Shown here in pieces: positions 1 to 8,474 of a stretch of 26,654 nt of DNA. Under the pieces are notes generated by a model. It did no database searches. It was not told the origin of the DNA and was given only the letters and a program-made list of their open reading frames with translations. How positions within the stretch are numbered: position 1 is the stretch's first letter; each line of letters begins with the position of its first letter. Origin of the DNA: DATCDR01 sp036510575 (lineage in GTDB: Bacteria > Actinomycetota > Acidimicrobiia > Acidimicrobiales > Bog-793); assembly GCA_036510575.1 (NCBI GenBank), contig DATCDR010000063.1, forward strand, positions 1 through 26,654, written 5' to 3'. The position numbers and the translations under genes are program-made.

Positions 1-2
1 AC

Positions 3-857
3 CCTGAGACTGGCTTCACTAAAGGCGAGATCATCCGCTACTACGCAGAGATCGCTGAGGCGATGCTGCCCCACATCAAGCAGCGCCCGATGACGCTCAA
101 GCGATATCCGAGCGGCGTGGATGGGAGCTTCTTCTACGAAAAGCACGCACCAGCACATCGGCCGGCGTGGGTTCGAACCGCGGCAGTTGCCCATTCGGGC
201 CGCTCGCGAAACGAAGAGGAAGAGATCGACTACGTCCTCGTGAACGACCGGCCAACCCTGGTGTGGGCGGCGAATCTCGCGGCCATCGAGTTCCATGTTC
301 CCCTCTGGCATCTCGGGCGCGGCGTCAGCGCCCCAAAGAACTCCGACCACATGGTCTTCGACCTCGATCCAGGTCCGGGAACGACGATCGTCGAGTGCTG
401 CAAAGTGGCTCGCTTGATCACCGCGCGGGTCGGCGAGGAGTCAGTATTCGCGAAGACGAGCGGCTCGAAGGGCCTGCAGGTGTACATGCGGCTCAACCGG
501 GTCAGCGTCGAGAAATCGAACGAGAACGCTCATGAACTTGCAAAAGCGATCGAAGTGGACCATCCGGACATGGTCGTGTCGAATATGCGAAAGGAACTGC
601 GCAACGGAAGGGTTCTGATCGACTGGAGCCAGAACAGTCCCGCAAAGACGACCGTCGCCGTCTATTCGCTGCGCGCCCGCCCCGAGCCCACCGTCTCAAC
701 TCCTGTCACGTGGGCCGAGATCGACGCCTGCGCCAAGAGCGGGGATCCGAGCGAACTCTCCTTCAAAGCAGCCGACGTGCTTCGTAGAGTTCAAAAGCTC
801 GGGGACCTCATGGCGACGCTAGAAGCGCGACCTAAGCCGAGTCCACGCGCGCACTAG
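3..857 (+). CDS. ligD: LigD-type NHEJ polymerase/primase domain protein, 5' end outside window
   Basis: The reading frame is open from the first bases of the window, so the gene starts upstream; the first ATG at 63 is internal, because the codons before it encode a typical LigD stretch (PETGFTKGEIIRYYAEIAEA). Family hallmarks follow in order: TLKRYPSGVDG, FYEKHAPAH, the metal-binding DLDPGPGT, the TSGSKGLQVY nucleotide-binding motif, and IDWSQN with a third acidic residue. These match the archaeo-eukaryotic primase-like polymerase domain of bacterial LigD, which fills or extends ends during non-homologous end joining. The protein ends about 60 residues after IDWSQN, so no ligase domain follows it. 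Whether a ligase or phosphoesterase domain precedes it cannot be seen. No ku gene lies in the window. The active-site residues look intact. Confidence 0.92.
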   Translation, partial: PETGFTKGEIIRYYAEIAEAMLPHIKQRPMTLKRYPSGVDGSFFYEKHAPAHRPAWVRTAAVAHSGRSRNEEEEIDYVLVNDRPTLVWAANLAAIEFHVPLWHLGRGVSAPKNSDHMVFDLDPGPGTTIVECCKVARLITARVGEESVFAKTSGSKGLQVYMRLNRVSVEKSNENAHELAKAIEVDHPDMVVSNMRKELRNGRVLIDWSQNSPAKTTVAVYSLRARPEPTVSTPVTWAEIDACAKSGDPSELSFKAADVLRRVQKLGDLMATLEARPKPSPRAH

Positions 858-888
858 CTGCACCGCCGCGAGCGCCGCTCGACGTCGT

Positions 889-914
889 GTGACGCGATTG
901 CCCACTCGCGTCAC
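889..914. terminator. Strong hairpin between convergent genes, possible bidirectional terminator
   Basis: A perfect 9-bp inverted repeat (GTGACGCGA, 8-base loop, TCGCGTCAC) sits between the ligD stop at 857 and the DUF1345 stop at 989. The stem can be extended outward with G-U pairs. There is no T-tract on either side, so it is not a canonical intrinsic terminator. Its position between two convergent genes makes termination or 3'-end stabilisation the simplest reading. Confidence 0.45.
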
Positions 915-988
915 GTGGCACCGGTCACCATTTACTTGAGAGCCGGACTGGACGCGTCTTCGCCTCGGACCTCGGTTCATCACGCTGC

Positions 989-1648
989 TTACCTGAGCAG
1001 GCTCGCCCCCACGTTGACCGTCATCGCGAGTAGCACGGCACCAAAGAGATATGAGATCAGCGCGTGGTGGAGCGCGGTTCGTCGGATCGCCTTGTCTTCG
1101 ATGTTCGTATCCGACACCTGGAACGTCATCCCGATGGTGAAGGCAAAATACGCGAAGTCCGGGTACGCGGGAGGGTCGTCCTCGTTAAAGGAAATTCCAC
1201 CGTCGACGCCGCTGTAGTACAGACGCGCGTAGCGCAACATGAAGACCGTGTGGACAACGAGCCACGAGCTGATCAGGCTCAGTGCTGCAAGCCCGAGTAG
1301 CCCGGCGATGGCGAAGCCCTTGGAACTCGCCGCATCAATCAAAGTGAATCCCACGCCGATGATGCAAACGAGACTGGCGATGATGAGCACCACGTCGGTC
1401 ATGGCACGACTCGGGTCCTCACCTGTCGCGACTCGAGCGGTCTGGGATGGGTCGAGATCCCAAAGCGCACGCCGCGTTCTCCCGAGAAAAAGTCCCGCGG
1501 CGACGTCCCATCCTGCAAGCGCGCCGACCTGCCAAGGTGCCGCGATGACCACCAAGACTCCAGCGATCACGCCGAGGAGCACGGCGAAGAGCAACTGAGT
1601 TATTGCACGGCGCGAACGCTTACTCGTCGCCGTGGCTCGTCGGCTCAT
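989..1648 (-). CDS. DUF1345 family membrane protein
   Basis: A 219-residue integral membrane protein. Several hydrophobic segments are visible: two near residues 20-55, one around VVLIIASLVCIIGVGF, one around AIAGLLGLAALSLISSWLVV, and one at the C-terminus. The diagnostic DUF1345 block near the C-terminus reads YPDFAYFAFTIGMTFQVSDT, followed by a region rich in R, H and A and the YLFGAVLLAMTVNV membrane helix. The function of DUF1345 proteins is not established. I chose the ATG at 1648 because GAAGGA lies about 10 bases upstream; a longer frame reaches 1705 but adds a non-conserved leader. The gene is convergent with ligD, and no partner gene is obvious. Confidence 0.85.
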   Translation of the reverse strand: MSRRATATSKRSRRAITQLLFAVLLGVIAGVLVVIAAPWQVGALAGWDVAAGLFLGRTRRALWDLDPSQTARVATGEDPSRAMTDVVLIIASLVCIIGVGFTLIDAASSKGFAIAGLLGLAALSLISSWLVVHTVFMLRYARLYYSGVDGGISFNEDDPPAYPDFAYFAFTIGMTFQVSDTNIEDKAIRRTALHHALISYLFGAVLLAMTVNVGASLLR

Positions 1649-2067
1649 CGACGACCTGTCCTTCTTCGAAACCGCTCCGCTTGCTCCTGGCACCACTTCA
1701 CCCACTCTTTACCGACGGAGCTACCTGACTCACCGACTTCCTCCGCCACGGACAATTCCGCACTCTCTTATACCCAGGCGTACTGGATCTATCCGATTGC
1801 AGCTGGCCAGCGGAAGCTAGCCCACCGAGGAGACGAGCGTCAGGTGGACATGCCCAGGCACGTCATTCGCGCCTAGTTTGCGGTTGAGGCTCACTGCGGC
1901 GGGGTAGGTAAATCAACGAACCGCCCTGCCCCGCAGAACTCTCGCACAGGTATCAGGCATGAAATCGGACTTCTCGGGACGGCCGCCAGCGCGAGAAGCG
2001 TCGGCTGGATTTCGGGTGGAGGACCGTTTGAATTTCCGACCTCGAATGACTGACAAAGGAGCTCCCG
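1649..2067. other. Intergenic region upstream of the hemerythrin gene
   Basis: This 419-base stretch separates the divergent DUF1345 and hemerythrin genes and shows no convincing coding frame. It should hold promoters for both. The end next to 2068 contains the hemerythrin ribosome binding site (AAAGGAG, 6 bases before the ATG). Apart from a weak stress-sigma-like promoter match at 1882-1907, no repeats or strong hairpins stood out. Confidence 0.5.
1882..1907 (+). promoter_or_regulatory. Possible SigB-type stress promoter
   Basis: GGTT (1882-1885), a 16-base spacer and GGGTAG (1902-1907) resemble the actinobacterial SigB-like pattern GTTT/GGTT-N14-17-GGGTA. It would give a leader of about 150 bases before the hemerythrin gene. 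The match is short and can occur by chance in GC-rich DNA. Confidence 0.18.
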
Positions 2068-2637
2068 ATGGATGCGCTCGCACTATTAATTGCAGATCAC
2101 AATCGAGTCCGCGGGCTATTTGCCCGCTACGAGGAGGCGCACGACGACGGGAACCTCGACGAGGCAGCCAAGCTGGTCGCAAAGATCGTCGAGGAGCTCG
2201 ACATCCACATGACTATTGAGGAAGCGGTCTTCTATCCCGCGGTTCACGAATTAAAACAAGAGATCGCCGACTCCGTCGAGGAAGGAGTTGAAGAGCATCA
2301 CGTCGCGAAGGTGCTCATAAAGGAGCTCGGTTCGCTCCCGCCAACTGATAACTCTTGGACAGCAAAGGTGACCGTCTTGATCGAGAGCGTCGAGCACCAT
2401 ATAGACGAGGAAGAAGAGGAGCTGTTCCCGCACGTACGAGGAGCCTCGAACGTTGCGTGGTTACGGGTAGTAGCGGCCAGACTCGAAAAGAAGAAGAAGG
2501 AACTTGGCGCGCCGGTTCTTGCCGACAAGATCGATATGCCGAAGTCCGAGCTCGAGGCCTTGGCACGAGCACAGCAGATCCCAGGTCGATCGTCGATGGA
2601 TCAAGAACATTTGGCCGCAACGGTTTCGCCGTCGTAG
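2068..2637 (+). CDS. Hemerythrin-like HHE domain protein
   Basis: A 189-residue soluble protein. Residues 1-145 form a four-helix HHE/hemerythrin-like domain, with likely iron ligands H11, H47, E51, one of H77/H78, one of H110/H111, and the acidic EEEEELFPH segment ending in H122. Such domains bind a diiron centre and sense or buffer O2, NO or peroxide. Residues 145-189 carry a separate short helical tail (MPKSELEALARAQQIPGRSSMDQEHLAA) of the kind seen C-terminally in actinobacterial HHE proteins, resembling Rho-N or SAP-like mini-domains. AAAGGAG lies 6 bases before the ATG, supporting the start. No operon partner is visible. A stress-related role is inferred from the family only. Confidence 0.9.
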   Translation: MDALALLIADHNRVRGLFARYEEAHDDGNLDEAAKLVAKIVEELDIHMTIEEAVFYPAVHELKQEIADSVEEGVEEHHVAKVLIKELGSLPPTDNSWTAKVTVLIESVEHHIDEEEEELFPHVRGASNVAWLRVVAARLEKKKKELGAPVLADKIDMPKSELEALARAQQIPGRSSMDQEHLAATVSPS

Positions 2638-2789
2638 TCGGCGCCACCTCTGGTACCAGACAGTTCGAGCCGATGCCTGCTCCGGCCGATCGGCTGGCAT
2701 CGCGATCTCGACTGGGCGTGGCTGCGCCGCGCTGGCCACAGGTGTGACGTTTACAACTACGGGCGAGTTCCTACAGCGAAGCTCCCAAA

Positions 2790-2824
2790 GCTCGCCTCAC
2801 GGTCTTGGCTCGCCTCACGGTCTT
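2790..2824. repeat. Tandem duplication, 18-base period
   Basis: Two identical 17-base copies of GCTCGCCTCACGGTCTT lie at 2790-2806 and 2808-2824, separated by a single G. This looks like a recent replication-slippage duplication in non-coding DNA. Confidence 0.85.
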
Positions 2825-2828
2825 AGTC

Positions 2829-2855
2829 GGACCCGTACCGGATCGGGACGGGTCC
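2829..2855 (+). terminator. Strong GC-rich hairpin, possible terminator or leader structure
   Basis: GGACCCGT (2829-2836) pairs perfectly with ACGGGTCC (2848-2855). The 11-base loop contains an inner CCG/CGG stem, so the whole can form an almost continuous 11-pair hairpin. It is about 190 bases after the hemerythrin stop and 100 bases before the phosphoesterase start. There is no T-tract. It could end hemerythrin transcription or fold in the leader of the next gene. Confidence 0.4.
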
Positions 2856-2955
2856 CCAGCGACGGTGCGAGGATGTTGGCTTCGACATTCGTGGACGGCT
2901 CGCCTGAGTCGCCGAGAGATCCGGAGTTCTTACGCCCCCGTCCCGTCTCAATGCC

Positions 2956-4518
2956 ATGGACCACGTCGTCGTCGTACTTTTCGAGAACCGCTCCTTCGAC
3001 AACCTTCTCGGTCGGCTCTACGAGCCCGGGGAGGTGCCTGCCTTCGACGGGGTCATCGGCAAGGATCTGCGCAACCCGATTCCGGCCTGGGCCGAGCACG
3101 GAAGTGAGTTCGGGACCATCCCTTACGAGCTAGCAACGGGCATGGACTCACCCGATCCGGACCCAGGAGAGGAGTACCCACACACGAACACCCAGCTCTT
3201 TAACGTCCTCGACGAGGCCAACCGCTTCCGGGACGCGACCGAGATGGTGGCGCCGTTCAACGCGCCCGCTGCCCTCCAGGCCCCGACGATGGATGGGTTC
3301 GTCGCTGACTAGATCAGCTTCTTCACCGTAGAGATGGGTCGCCAGCCGACGCTTCTGGAGTACCGCCAGATAATGACTGGCTACGCGCCCGAACAGATCC
3401 CAGTCCTTAGCGCGATCGCTCGGGGATTCGGCGTGTTCGACCATTGGTTCAGCGACGTTCCCTCCCAGACACTGACGAATCGCTCGTTTTGGACGGCGGC
3501 GACGTCATCGGGCTTCGTCGTGAACCGCCCGGCGATGAACTTCCTCCGCCACAACCAAGCCGAGCCGATCTTCGAGCGGTTAGAGCGGCACGCCTGGACT
3601 TGGAAGGTCTACGTACTCGAGCCGAGTCCGATCTCCTTCACCGGGCTCATCCACAAGGAGCGACTCCAGGAGCGGTTCGCCACCAACTTCGTGCCCTTCT
3701 CGGAGTTCGAGCGCGATGCGGCCGAGGGGACGCTGCCAGACTTCGCGCTGATCGAGCCGAATCTTCTCGCGGGCCACGGCGACTATCACCCCGCGTTCGG
3801 CAGAGCGCTCCTTCCAGGAACTGACGTCCCGCTCGATCCCCCGTCGTCGATCCTTGCCGGCGAGGCTTTCCTCGCACGCATCTATGGCGCGATCCGATCG
3901 GCGCGATCCTCGGAGGGTTCGAATGTATTCAACACATCGCTGCTCATCGGCTGGGATGAACCAGGTGGTACTTACGACCACGTCCCGCCGGGTCCCGTGC
4001 CTCCTCCCGATCCGTCTGCTCCAGTCGGCGAGCTCGGCTTCCGCTTCGACCGCTCCGGCTATCGGGTCCCGGCAGTGCTCGTGTCGCCGTGGATCGCGCC
4101 ACGCACCGTCTTCAATGAGGAGTACCGACACACCTCGCGCATCGCCACGCTTCGCGAGGCGTGGCAGCTCGGCGAGCCCTTGACCGGGCGCGACGCCGTC
4201 GCGCGGACCTTCCACCATGTGTTCGACCTCGAGAGACGGCGCGATCCCGATGGCTGGCCAGTCGTTGTGGCCGAGCCCGTTCCCGAGTTTCAGCCGCAGA
4301 AAGTGGCCGCCGGCGAGGCGATCGGAACGCTCGGCCGACATCTCTGCGATGGTCTCTTCAAACACGCCCAACAAACCGGCGTGAAGCTGCCGAGGATGAC
4401 GGCGCGAACCGCGGGAGAGCTTTCACCACGGCTCGCCCTCGACCTCGTCGGGTTGCTCGGCGCAGACCTGTTTCCTGGATTGACCGCGGCGAACCGAAAC
4501 CGTAACCACACTGCCTGA
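2956..4518 (+). pseudogene. Phospholipase C/acid phosphatase-family phosphoesterase, interrupted by in-frame TAG
   Basis: One frame of 521 codons runs through this interval, broken only by a TAG at 3310-3312 (codon 119). Both halves belong to the same phosphoesterase family (PF04185: bacterial phospholipase C and AcpA-type acid phosphatases). Before the stop are DHVVVVLFENRSFDNLLG with the metal-binding E-N pair, and GFVAD. After it are YRQIMTGYAPEQIPVLSAIA, FDHWFSDVPSQTLTNRSFW with the likely nucleophile Ser, and the metal-binding DEPGGTYDHVPPG motif. The TAG sits where relatives have a conserved aromatic residue, usually Tyr in GFVADY, so a one-base change from TAC or TAT is likely. No signal peptide precedes the ATG. 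Unless the stop is suppressed, no single full product is made. A base-calling error is also possible. Confidence 0.85.
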
Positions 4519-4561
4519 CGTGACCCCGATCACGGGATCCGAGAGGATAGAAATGCCCTAG

Positions 4562-5974
4562 ATGAATGAGACCTTGATGCAACCTGCCGACGCCCTTGTC
4601 ATCTTCGGGATCACCGGGGATCTGGGTCGCAAGATGACGTTCCGCTCGCTTTATCGACTCGAGCAAGGCCGCCAATTGAACTGCCCGGTCATCGGCGTGG
4701 CGAAGGACGACTGGTCAAAGGACCATCTCGTCGACTCGATGCGCAAGGCGCTCGAGGTGAGTGGCGAGGACGTCGACGAGAGCGTCTTTCGTCGTATGGC
4801 TCGGCGATTTCGATATCTATCGGGCGATTTCACCGACCCTGACACCTACGCCAGGCTGGCCAAGTTGCTAGTAGGTACGTCGCATCCACTCTTCTACCTC
4901 GAGATCCCACCGTCGCTATTCGCGCCAGTCGTTGCCGAACTCGGGCGCGCCGATCTCATCGTGCATGCCCGGGTGATGATCGAGAAGCCCTTCGGGCACG
5001 ACCTCGCATCGGCGCAGGCCCTCAACAAGGTCCTCCACGAGGTACTCGAGGAGGACCAGATCCTCCGCATCGACCACTTCTTAGGCAAGCAGCCAGTTTT
5101 GGACATCCACTTCTTGCGCTTCGCCAACGCGTTGTTGGAGCCGGTGTGGAATCGTGATCATGTCGCGGCAGTCCAGATCACCCTGGCCGAGGATTTCGGT
5201 GTGGAAGACCGTGGCGCGTTTTACGACTCCGTCGGAGCGCTTCGTGACGTCGTGCAGAACCACCTTCTCCAGGTGCTCGCGCTGATCGCGATGGAGGCGC
5301 CGGTCGAAGCCGGACCTCGAGCGCTTTGGGACAAGAAGGTTGAGGTCTTCCGGGCCATCGACGATGTCGATCCTGCCCGGACCGTCCGCGGCCAGTACGT
5401 GGGCTACCGGAGGGTCGCCGGCGTGAAGCGAGGCTCGACCACCGAAACCTACGTAGCGTTACGGCTCGCCGTCGAGAACTGGCGTTGGGCAGGGGTGCCA
5501 TTCTTCATCCGAGCCGGCAAGGCGCTTGCCGCTCGTGCCTGCGAGGTCCGGGTGATCTTCAAGCGTCCACCGCGACTGGCCTTCCTCGACGAACCACACC
5601 ACGTGGCGCCGAACCAGCTGGTCTTGCGGATCGACCCGGATCCGGGTCTCCAGCTCGTGATGTTGTCCAAGGGTCCAGACGGTCGGGAGTCGCGCGAGGT
5701 CCACATGAATCTGGCATTCGCCGCCGAGCTCGGCAAGCCGCCTGAGCCCTACGAGCGCCTCATTCACGACGCGCTCCAAGGCGACCGATCGTTATTCACC
5801 AGGGAGGACGCCGTCGAGGAGAGTTGGCGGATACTCCAGCCGCTGATTTCGAATCCTCCGCCCCCGACGGCCTATCCACGTCGCTCGTGGGGTCCTCCAG
5901 AAGCCGATCGGCTACTACGTGGCCACCCGCCATGGCAGCCTGCCTGGCTACCAACTCCAGCGAAGAAGGGCTGA
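4562..5974 (+). CDS. zwf: Glucose-6-phosphate 1-dehydrogenase
   Basis: A 470-residue cytosolic enzyme, close to the usual family length. It oxidises glucose 6-phosphate to 6-phosphogluconolactone with NAD(P)+ at the entry to the oxidative pentose phosphate pathway. Seen here: the N-terminal dinucleotide-binding motif GITGDLG (16-22), EKPFGHDL (141-148), the catalytic substrate-binding signature RIDHFLGK (169-176), and the C-terminal FFIRAGKAL block. The GITGDLGRKMTFRSLYRLE opening is typical of an actinobacterial subgroup. The first ATG (4562) gives MNETLMQPADALVIFG; a second ATG at 4577 is an alternative, and the Shine-Dalgarno match is weak (GAGAGGA about 20 bases upstream). The HAD phosphatase gene follows by 22 bases, suggesting co-transcription. 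No gnd or pgl gene is adjacent. Confidence 0.95.
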   Translation: MNETLMQPADALVIFGITGDLGRKMTFRSLYRLEQGRQLNCPVIGVAKDDWSKDHLVDSMRKALEVSGEDVDESVFRRMARRFRYLSGDFTDPDTYARLAKLLVGTSHPLFYLEIPPSLFAPVVAELGRADLIVHARVMIEKPFGHDLASAQALNKVLHEVLEEDQILRIDHFLGKQPVLDIHFLRFANALLEPVWNRDHVAAVQITLAEDFGVEDRGAFYDSVGALRDVVQNHLLQVLALIAMEAPVEAGPRALWDKKVEVFRAIDDVDPARTVRGQYVGYRRVAGVKRGSTTETYVALRLAVENWRWAGVPFFIRAGKALAARACEVRVIFKRPPRLAFLDEPHHVAPNQLVLRIDPDPGLQLVMLSKGPDGRESREVHMNLAFAAELGKPPEPYERLIHDALQGDRSLFTREDAVEESWRILQPLISNPPPPTAYPRRSWGPPEADRLLRGHPPWQPAWLPTPAKKG

Positions 5975-5996
5975 CGTCGAAGAGGTGACAAGACCA

Positions 5997-6677
5997 ATGG
6001 TCGTGCTCTTCGATATCGACGAGACGCTTATCCACACCGGTGGTTCCGGGGCACGGAGTTGGAGCGCGGCATTCGAGAAGCTCTACGGCATTCCAGCCGA
6101 CATCGGCAAGCACACCTCGGCAGGCGAAACCGACCCCCAGGTGGCTCGAGCGACCTTCCAAGCCGTCCTCGGGCGTGAGCCGAGCCTTGACGAACTCACC
6201 AAGCTTTACGCCGCCTACCTCCTCCATCTAGCCGATGACATCTTCTCCTCCGAGCAGTACCGGGTGCTCCCCGGAGCCGAGGCGACCTTGGTGCACCTCG
6301 GAGGCGAAGGGGTGGTGCTCGGCCTCATCTCTGGGGCAATGGAAGGCGCGGCCCGTACCAAGCTCATCCCGGCAAACCTGAATCGATACTTCCTGTTCGG
6401 CGGCTACGGCTCGGACTCACCCGACCGGGCAGAGATGACGAAAGGCACCATCGCACGTGCGGCGGCCCTCTGTGAGGATCTCACTGCAGGCGATGTCTAT
6501 GTCGTCGGTGACACCCCACACGACATCGCGGCAGCTAATGCGGCAGGTGCGGTGTCGGTAGGGGTGGCAAGCGGCCACTACTCAGTCGACGAGTTGACCG
6601 CAGCTGGACCCGACCACGTCATGGGTTCACTAGAGGAACAGTTTCCCGGGTTCGATTGGTCAACAAGTAGGCGGTAG
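5997..6677 (+). CDS. HAD-superfamily phosphatase (phosphoglycolate phosphatase-like)
   Basis: A 226-residue soluble HAD hydrolase. Motif I is FDIDETL at the very N-terminus, with nucleophile D6 and acid/base D8. Motif II is the LISGAM region, and motif IV is VVGDTPHDIAAANAAG, with Mg2+-binding Asp residues. The cap region between motifs I and II is helical, as in the phosphoglycolate phosphatase and beta-phosphoglucomutase-like subgroup. Substrate cannot be told from sequence. I chose the ATG at 5997; an in-frame GTG at 5985 is possible, and AGAGG precedes the ATG by about 11 bases. The open frame extends upstream into zwf, but those codons are not family-like. Because it lies 22 bases after zwf, a sugar-phosphate substrate or metabolite-repair role is an inference. 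Confidence 0.88.
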   Translation: MVVLFDIDETLIHTGGSGARSWSAAFEKLYGIPADIGKHTSAGETDPQVARATFQAVLGREPSLDELTKLYAAYLLHLADDIFSSEQYRVLPGAEATLVHLGGEGVVLGLISGAMEGAARTKLIPANLNRYFLFGGYGSDSPDRAEMTKGTIARAAALCEDLTAGDVYVVGDTPHDIAAANAAGAVSVGVASGHYSVDELTAAGPDHVMGSLEEQFPGFDWSTSRR

Positions 6678-6715
6678 ATGTAGCGCGAATCGGACCCAGA
6701 CTGCTGCTCGCTCGC

Positions 6716-8230
6716 CTAGCGGCGTTCGCCGTCGACACGTTGGGGAATCCCGAGCGGATTGTCGTCCCGAAGTGCGGCTGGAAGCAGCTCGGCCGGCATG
6801 TTCTGGAAGGTGACGGGTCGGAGCCATCGCTCTATGCCCGCCGCGCCAACCGACGTTGCGGCAGGCGCCGTCGTAGCCGGCCAGGGACCGCCATGTTGCA
6901 TCGACCAACTGACGCCGACGCCGGTGGGATACCCGTTCGCGATCACCCGCCCTGCCTTCTGCTCGCCAAGCGCAGCTAACCGCGGGGCATCGGGGTCGTT
7001 CGCCGTGCTGAAAAAGCTGAAGGTCAGGGCCGGGTCAGCCACCTCGAGGGCTGCTGCGAGCTCATCGTGGGTCTGATACCGAACCACCACCGCGAGGGGG
7101 CCAAAGCACTCCTCACGTAGGGACGATGCTCCCGTGTCGGCGAAGGTTCCGGCGCCAACTTCGAGAAGCTGCGGCGTGACCGACGTCCCTACGCCGAGAT
7201 CCTCGCCGACGAGAAGGCTCGTGCCGGCCACAGCGGTGATGGCGCGGGCCCCATCGCGGAAGTGCGACGCGATTCCAGGGGCGAGCATCGTCATCGGGGA
7301 GAGCTCGCGAAGCGAGGCCACAAGCGCTGCCACCAACGCATCACCGTGCTCGCCCCCTGGTATGAACAACAGTCCTGGCTTGGTACAGAACTGCCCAACG
7401 CCAAGTGTCATCGACGATCCGATCCCGACGCCGATCTCGCTCGCCCGCTCTTTCGCAGCGCCGGGGGTAACTACGAGCGGATTTGCTGAGCCGAGTTCAC
7501 CGAAGAACGGGATCGGTACAGGACGTGCATTCGCACGGGCCCACAGCGCTCGTCCGGCTTGGACCGATCCGGTGAATCCGACGGCGCAGATCGCCGGATC
7601 ATCGACGAGTGCAACCCCTGCCTCGAAACCAAAGACGAGCGTGAGCAGGCCTTCGGGTGCGCCGATGGTCCGCGCACCGCGGAGCATCGATTCGAAACAC
7701 CTCTTACTCGTCTCCGGATGAGCTGGGTGTGCCTTGATCACCACAGGACAGCCAGCGGCCAGAGCGGACGACGTGTCACCGCCAGGAACCGAGAAGGCGA
7801 AGGGAAAGTTCGAGCTGCCAAATACCGCAACCGGACCGAGCGGCACTCGCATCCGCCGAAGATCGGGAAGCGGTCCCATCGGTGAGTCGCCCGGATGGTC
7901 GATCGAGACCGCCAGGAACTCACCGTCCGCTACGACGTCAGCGAAAAAGCGAAGTTGGAATGCGGCCCGGCGAAGCTCGCCATCGAGTCGAGCCTTCGGC
8001 AACGCTGTCTCTTCCATTGCGACGCCGACGAGGGCCGCAGCGTCGGCGTCGAGCTCGTCGGCCATCGCGCGCAAAAGTGCCTCGCGCCAACTGAGTGGAT
8101 GCGTCGCGACCTCGATTGCAACCCCCGCCGCTCGCTCACAGCACCAAGCGACCTCGGCGAGCGAGGTCTCCTCGAGGTCGATCTCACGAGTCCCTCCGGT
8201 CGCCGGATTCAAACTGATTACATGTGTCAT
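6716..8230 (-). CDS. Aldehyde dehydrogenase, 2,5-dioxovalerate (alpha-ketoglutarate semialdehyde) type
   Basis: A 504-residue NAD(P)+-dependent aldehyde dehydrogenase. Visible landmarks are oxyanion Asn N141 in GSSNFPFAFS, the cofactor-binding VIKAHPAHP, VGFTGS, general base E245 in FFGELGSANP, and catalytic Cys C282 in GVGQFCTKPG. SNFPFAFS, GELGSANP and GQFCTKPG are characteristic of the alpha-ketoglutarate semialdehyde dehydrogenase clade, which makes 2-oxoglutarate at the end of pentose, glucarate or hydroxyproline catabolism. I chose the internal ATG at 8230 (MTHVISLNPATG), with GGAGAG upstream; the open frame to 8311 adds an unconserved leader. It lies downstream of the MmgE/PrpD gene on the same strand, 244 bases away. 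Co-transcription is plausible, and the true substrate is not shown. Confidence 0.9.
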   Translation of the reverse strand: MTHVISLNPATGGTREIDLEETSLAEVAWCCERAAGVAIEVATHPLSWREALLRAMADELDADAAALVGVAMEETALPKARLDGELRRAAFQLRFFADVVADGEFLAVSIDHPGDSPMGPLPDLRRMRVPLGPVAVFGSSNFPFAFSVPGGDTSSALAAGCPVVIKAHPAHPETSKRCFESMLRGARTIGAPEGLLTLVFGFEAGVALVDDPAICAVGFTGSVQAGRALWARANARPVPIPFFGELGSANPLVVTPGAAKERASEIGVGIGSSMTLGVGQFCTKPGLLFIPGGEHGDALVAALVASLRELSPMTMLAPGIASHFRDGARAITAVAGTSLLVGEDLGVGTSVTPQLLEVGAGTFADTGASSLREECFGPLAVVVRYQTHDELAAALEVADPALTFSFFSTANDPDAPRLAALGEQKAGRVIANGYPTGVGVSWSMQHGGPWPATTAPAATSVGAAGIERWLRPVTFQNMPAELLPAALRDDNPLGIPQRVDGERR

Positions 8231-8474
8231 CGTCCCGCGCTCTCCACATTGGCTTGTAATGGGCCGGTCCGTGACGAGGCGCCTCAATCGAGTTGATCCT
8301 CGTGCGTGCACTCGACGCCTCGAGATCGACGCCAGATCCCAACCGCTCTCGCGAGTTGTCTCCCTCGCGGCATGGTAATCCTCTCAGGGATCCAGCCAGG
8401 GATGAAATGGCTTCACCGGCGGCGTTGCCAGGAACGCTCGCGACCATCCGGAACCCCGTGCGAGATCTGCGCAG

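Larger units (their letters stand above)
2638..2955. other. Non-coding gap between hemerythrin and phosphoesterase genes
   Basis: About 318 bases without a gene I can support. Long open frames cross it on the plus strand but have no recognisable content and are probably a by-product of GC richness. It contains a short tandem duplication (2790-2824) and a strong GC-rich hairpin (2829-2855). Confidence 0.5.

Noticed and set aside
2504..3133. A 209-codon open plus-strand frame crossing the hemerythrin end, the gap and the start of the phosphoesterase.
   Set aside because: Its sequence is Ser/Arg-rich without domain features and overlaps two better-supported genes; it is a GC-driven open frame.
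3310..3312. Programmed TAG readthrough or pyrrolysine use.
   Set aside because: TAG ends other genes normally in this window (e.g. at 857 and 6677), no pyrrolysine genes are visible, and relatives appear to have an ordinary Tyr there.
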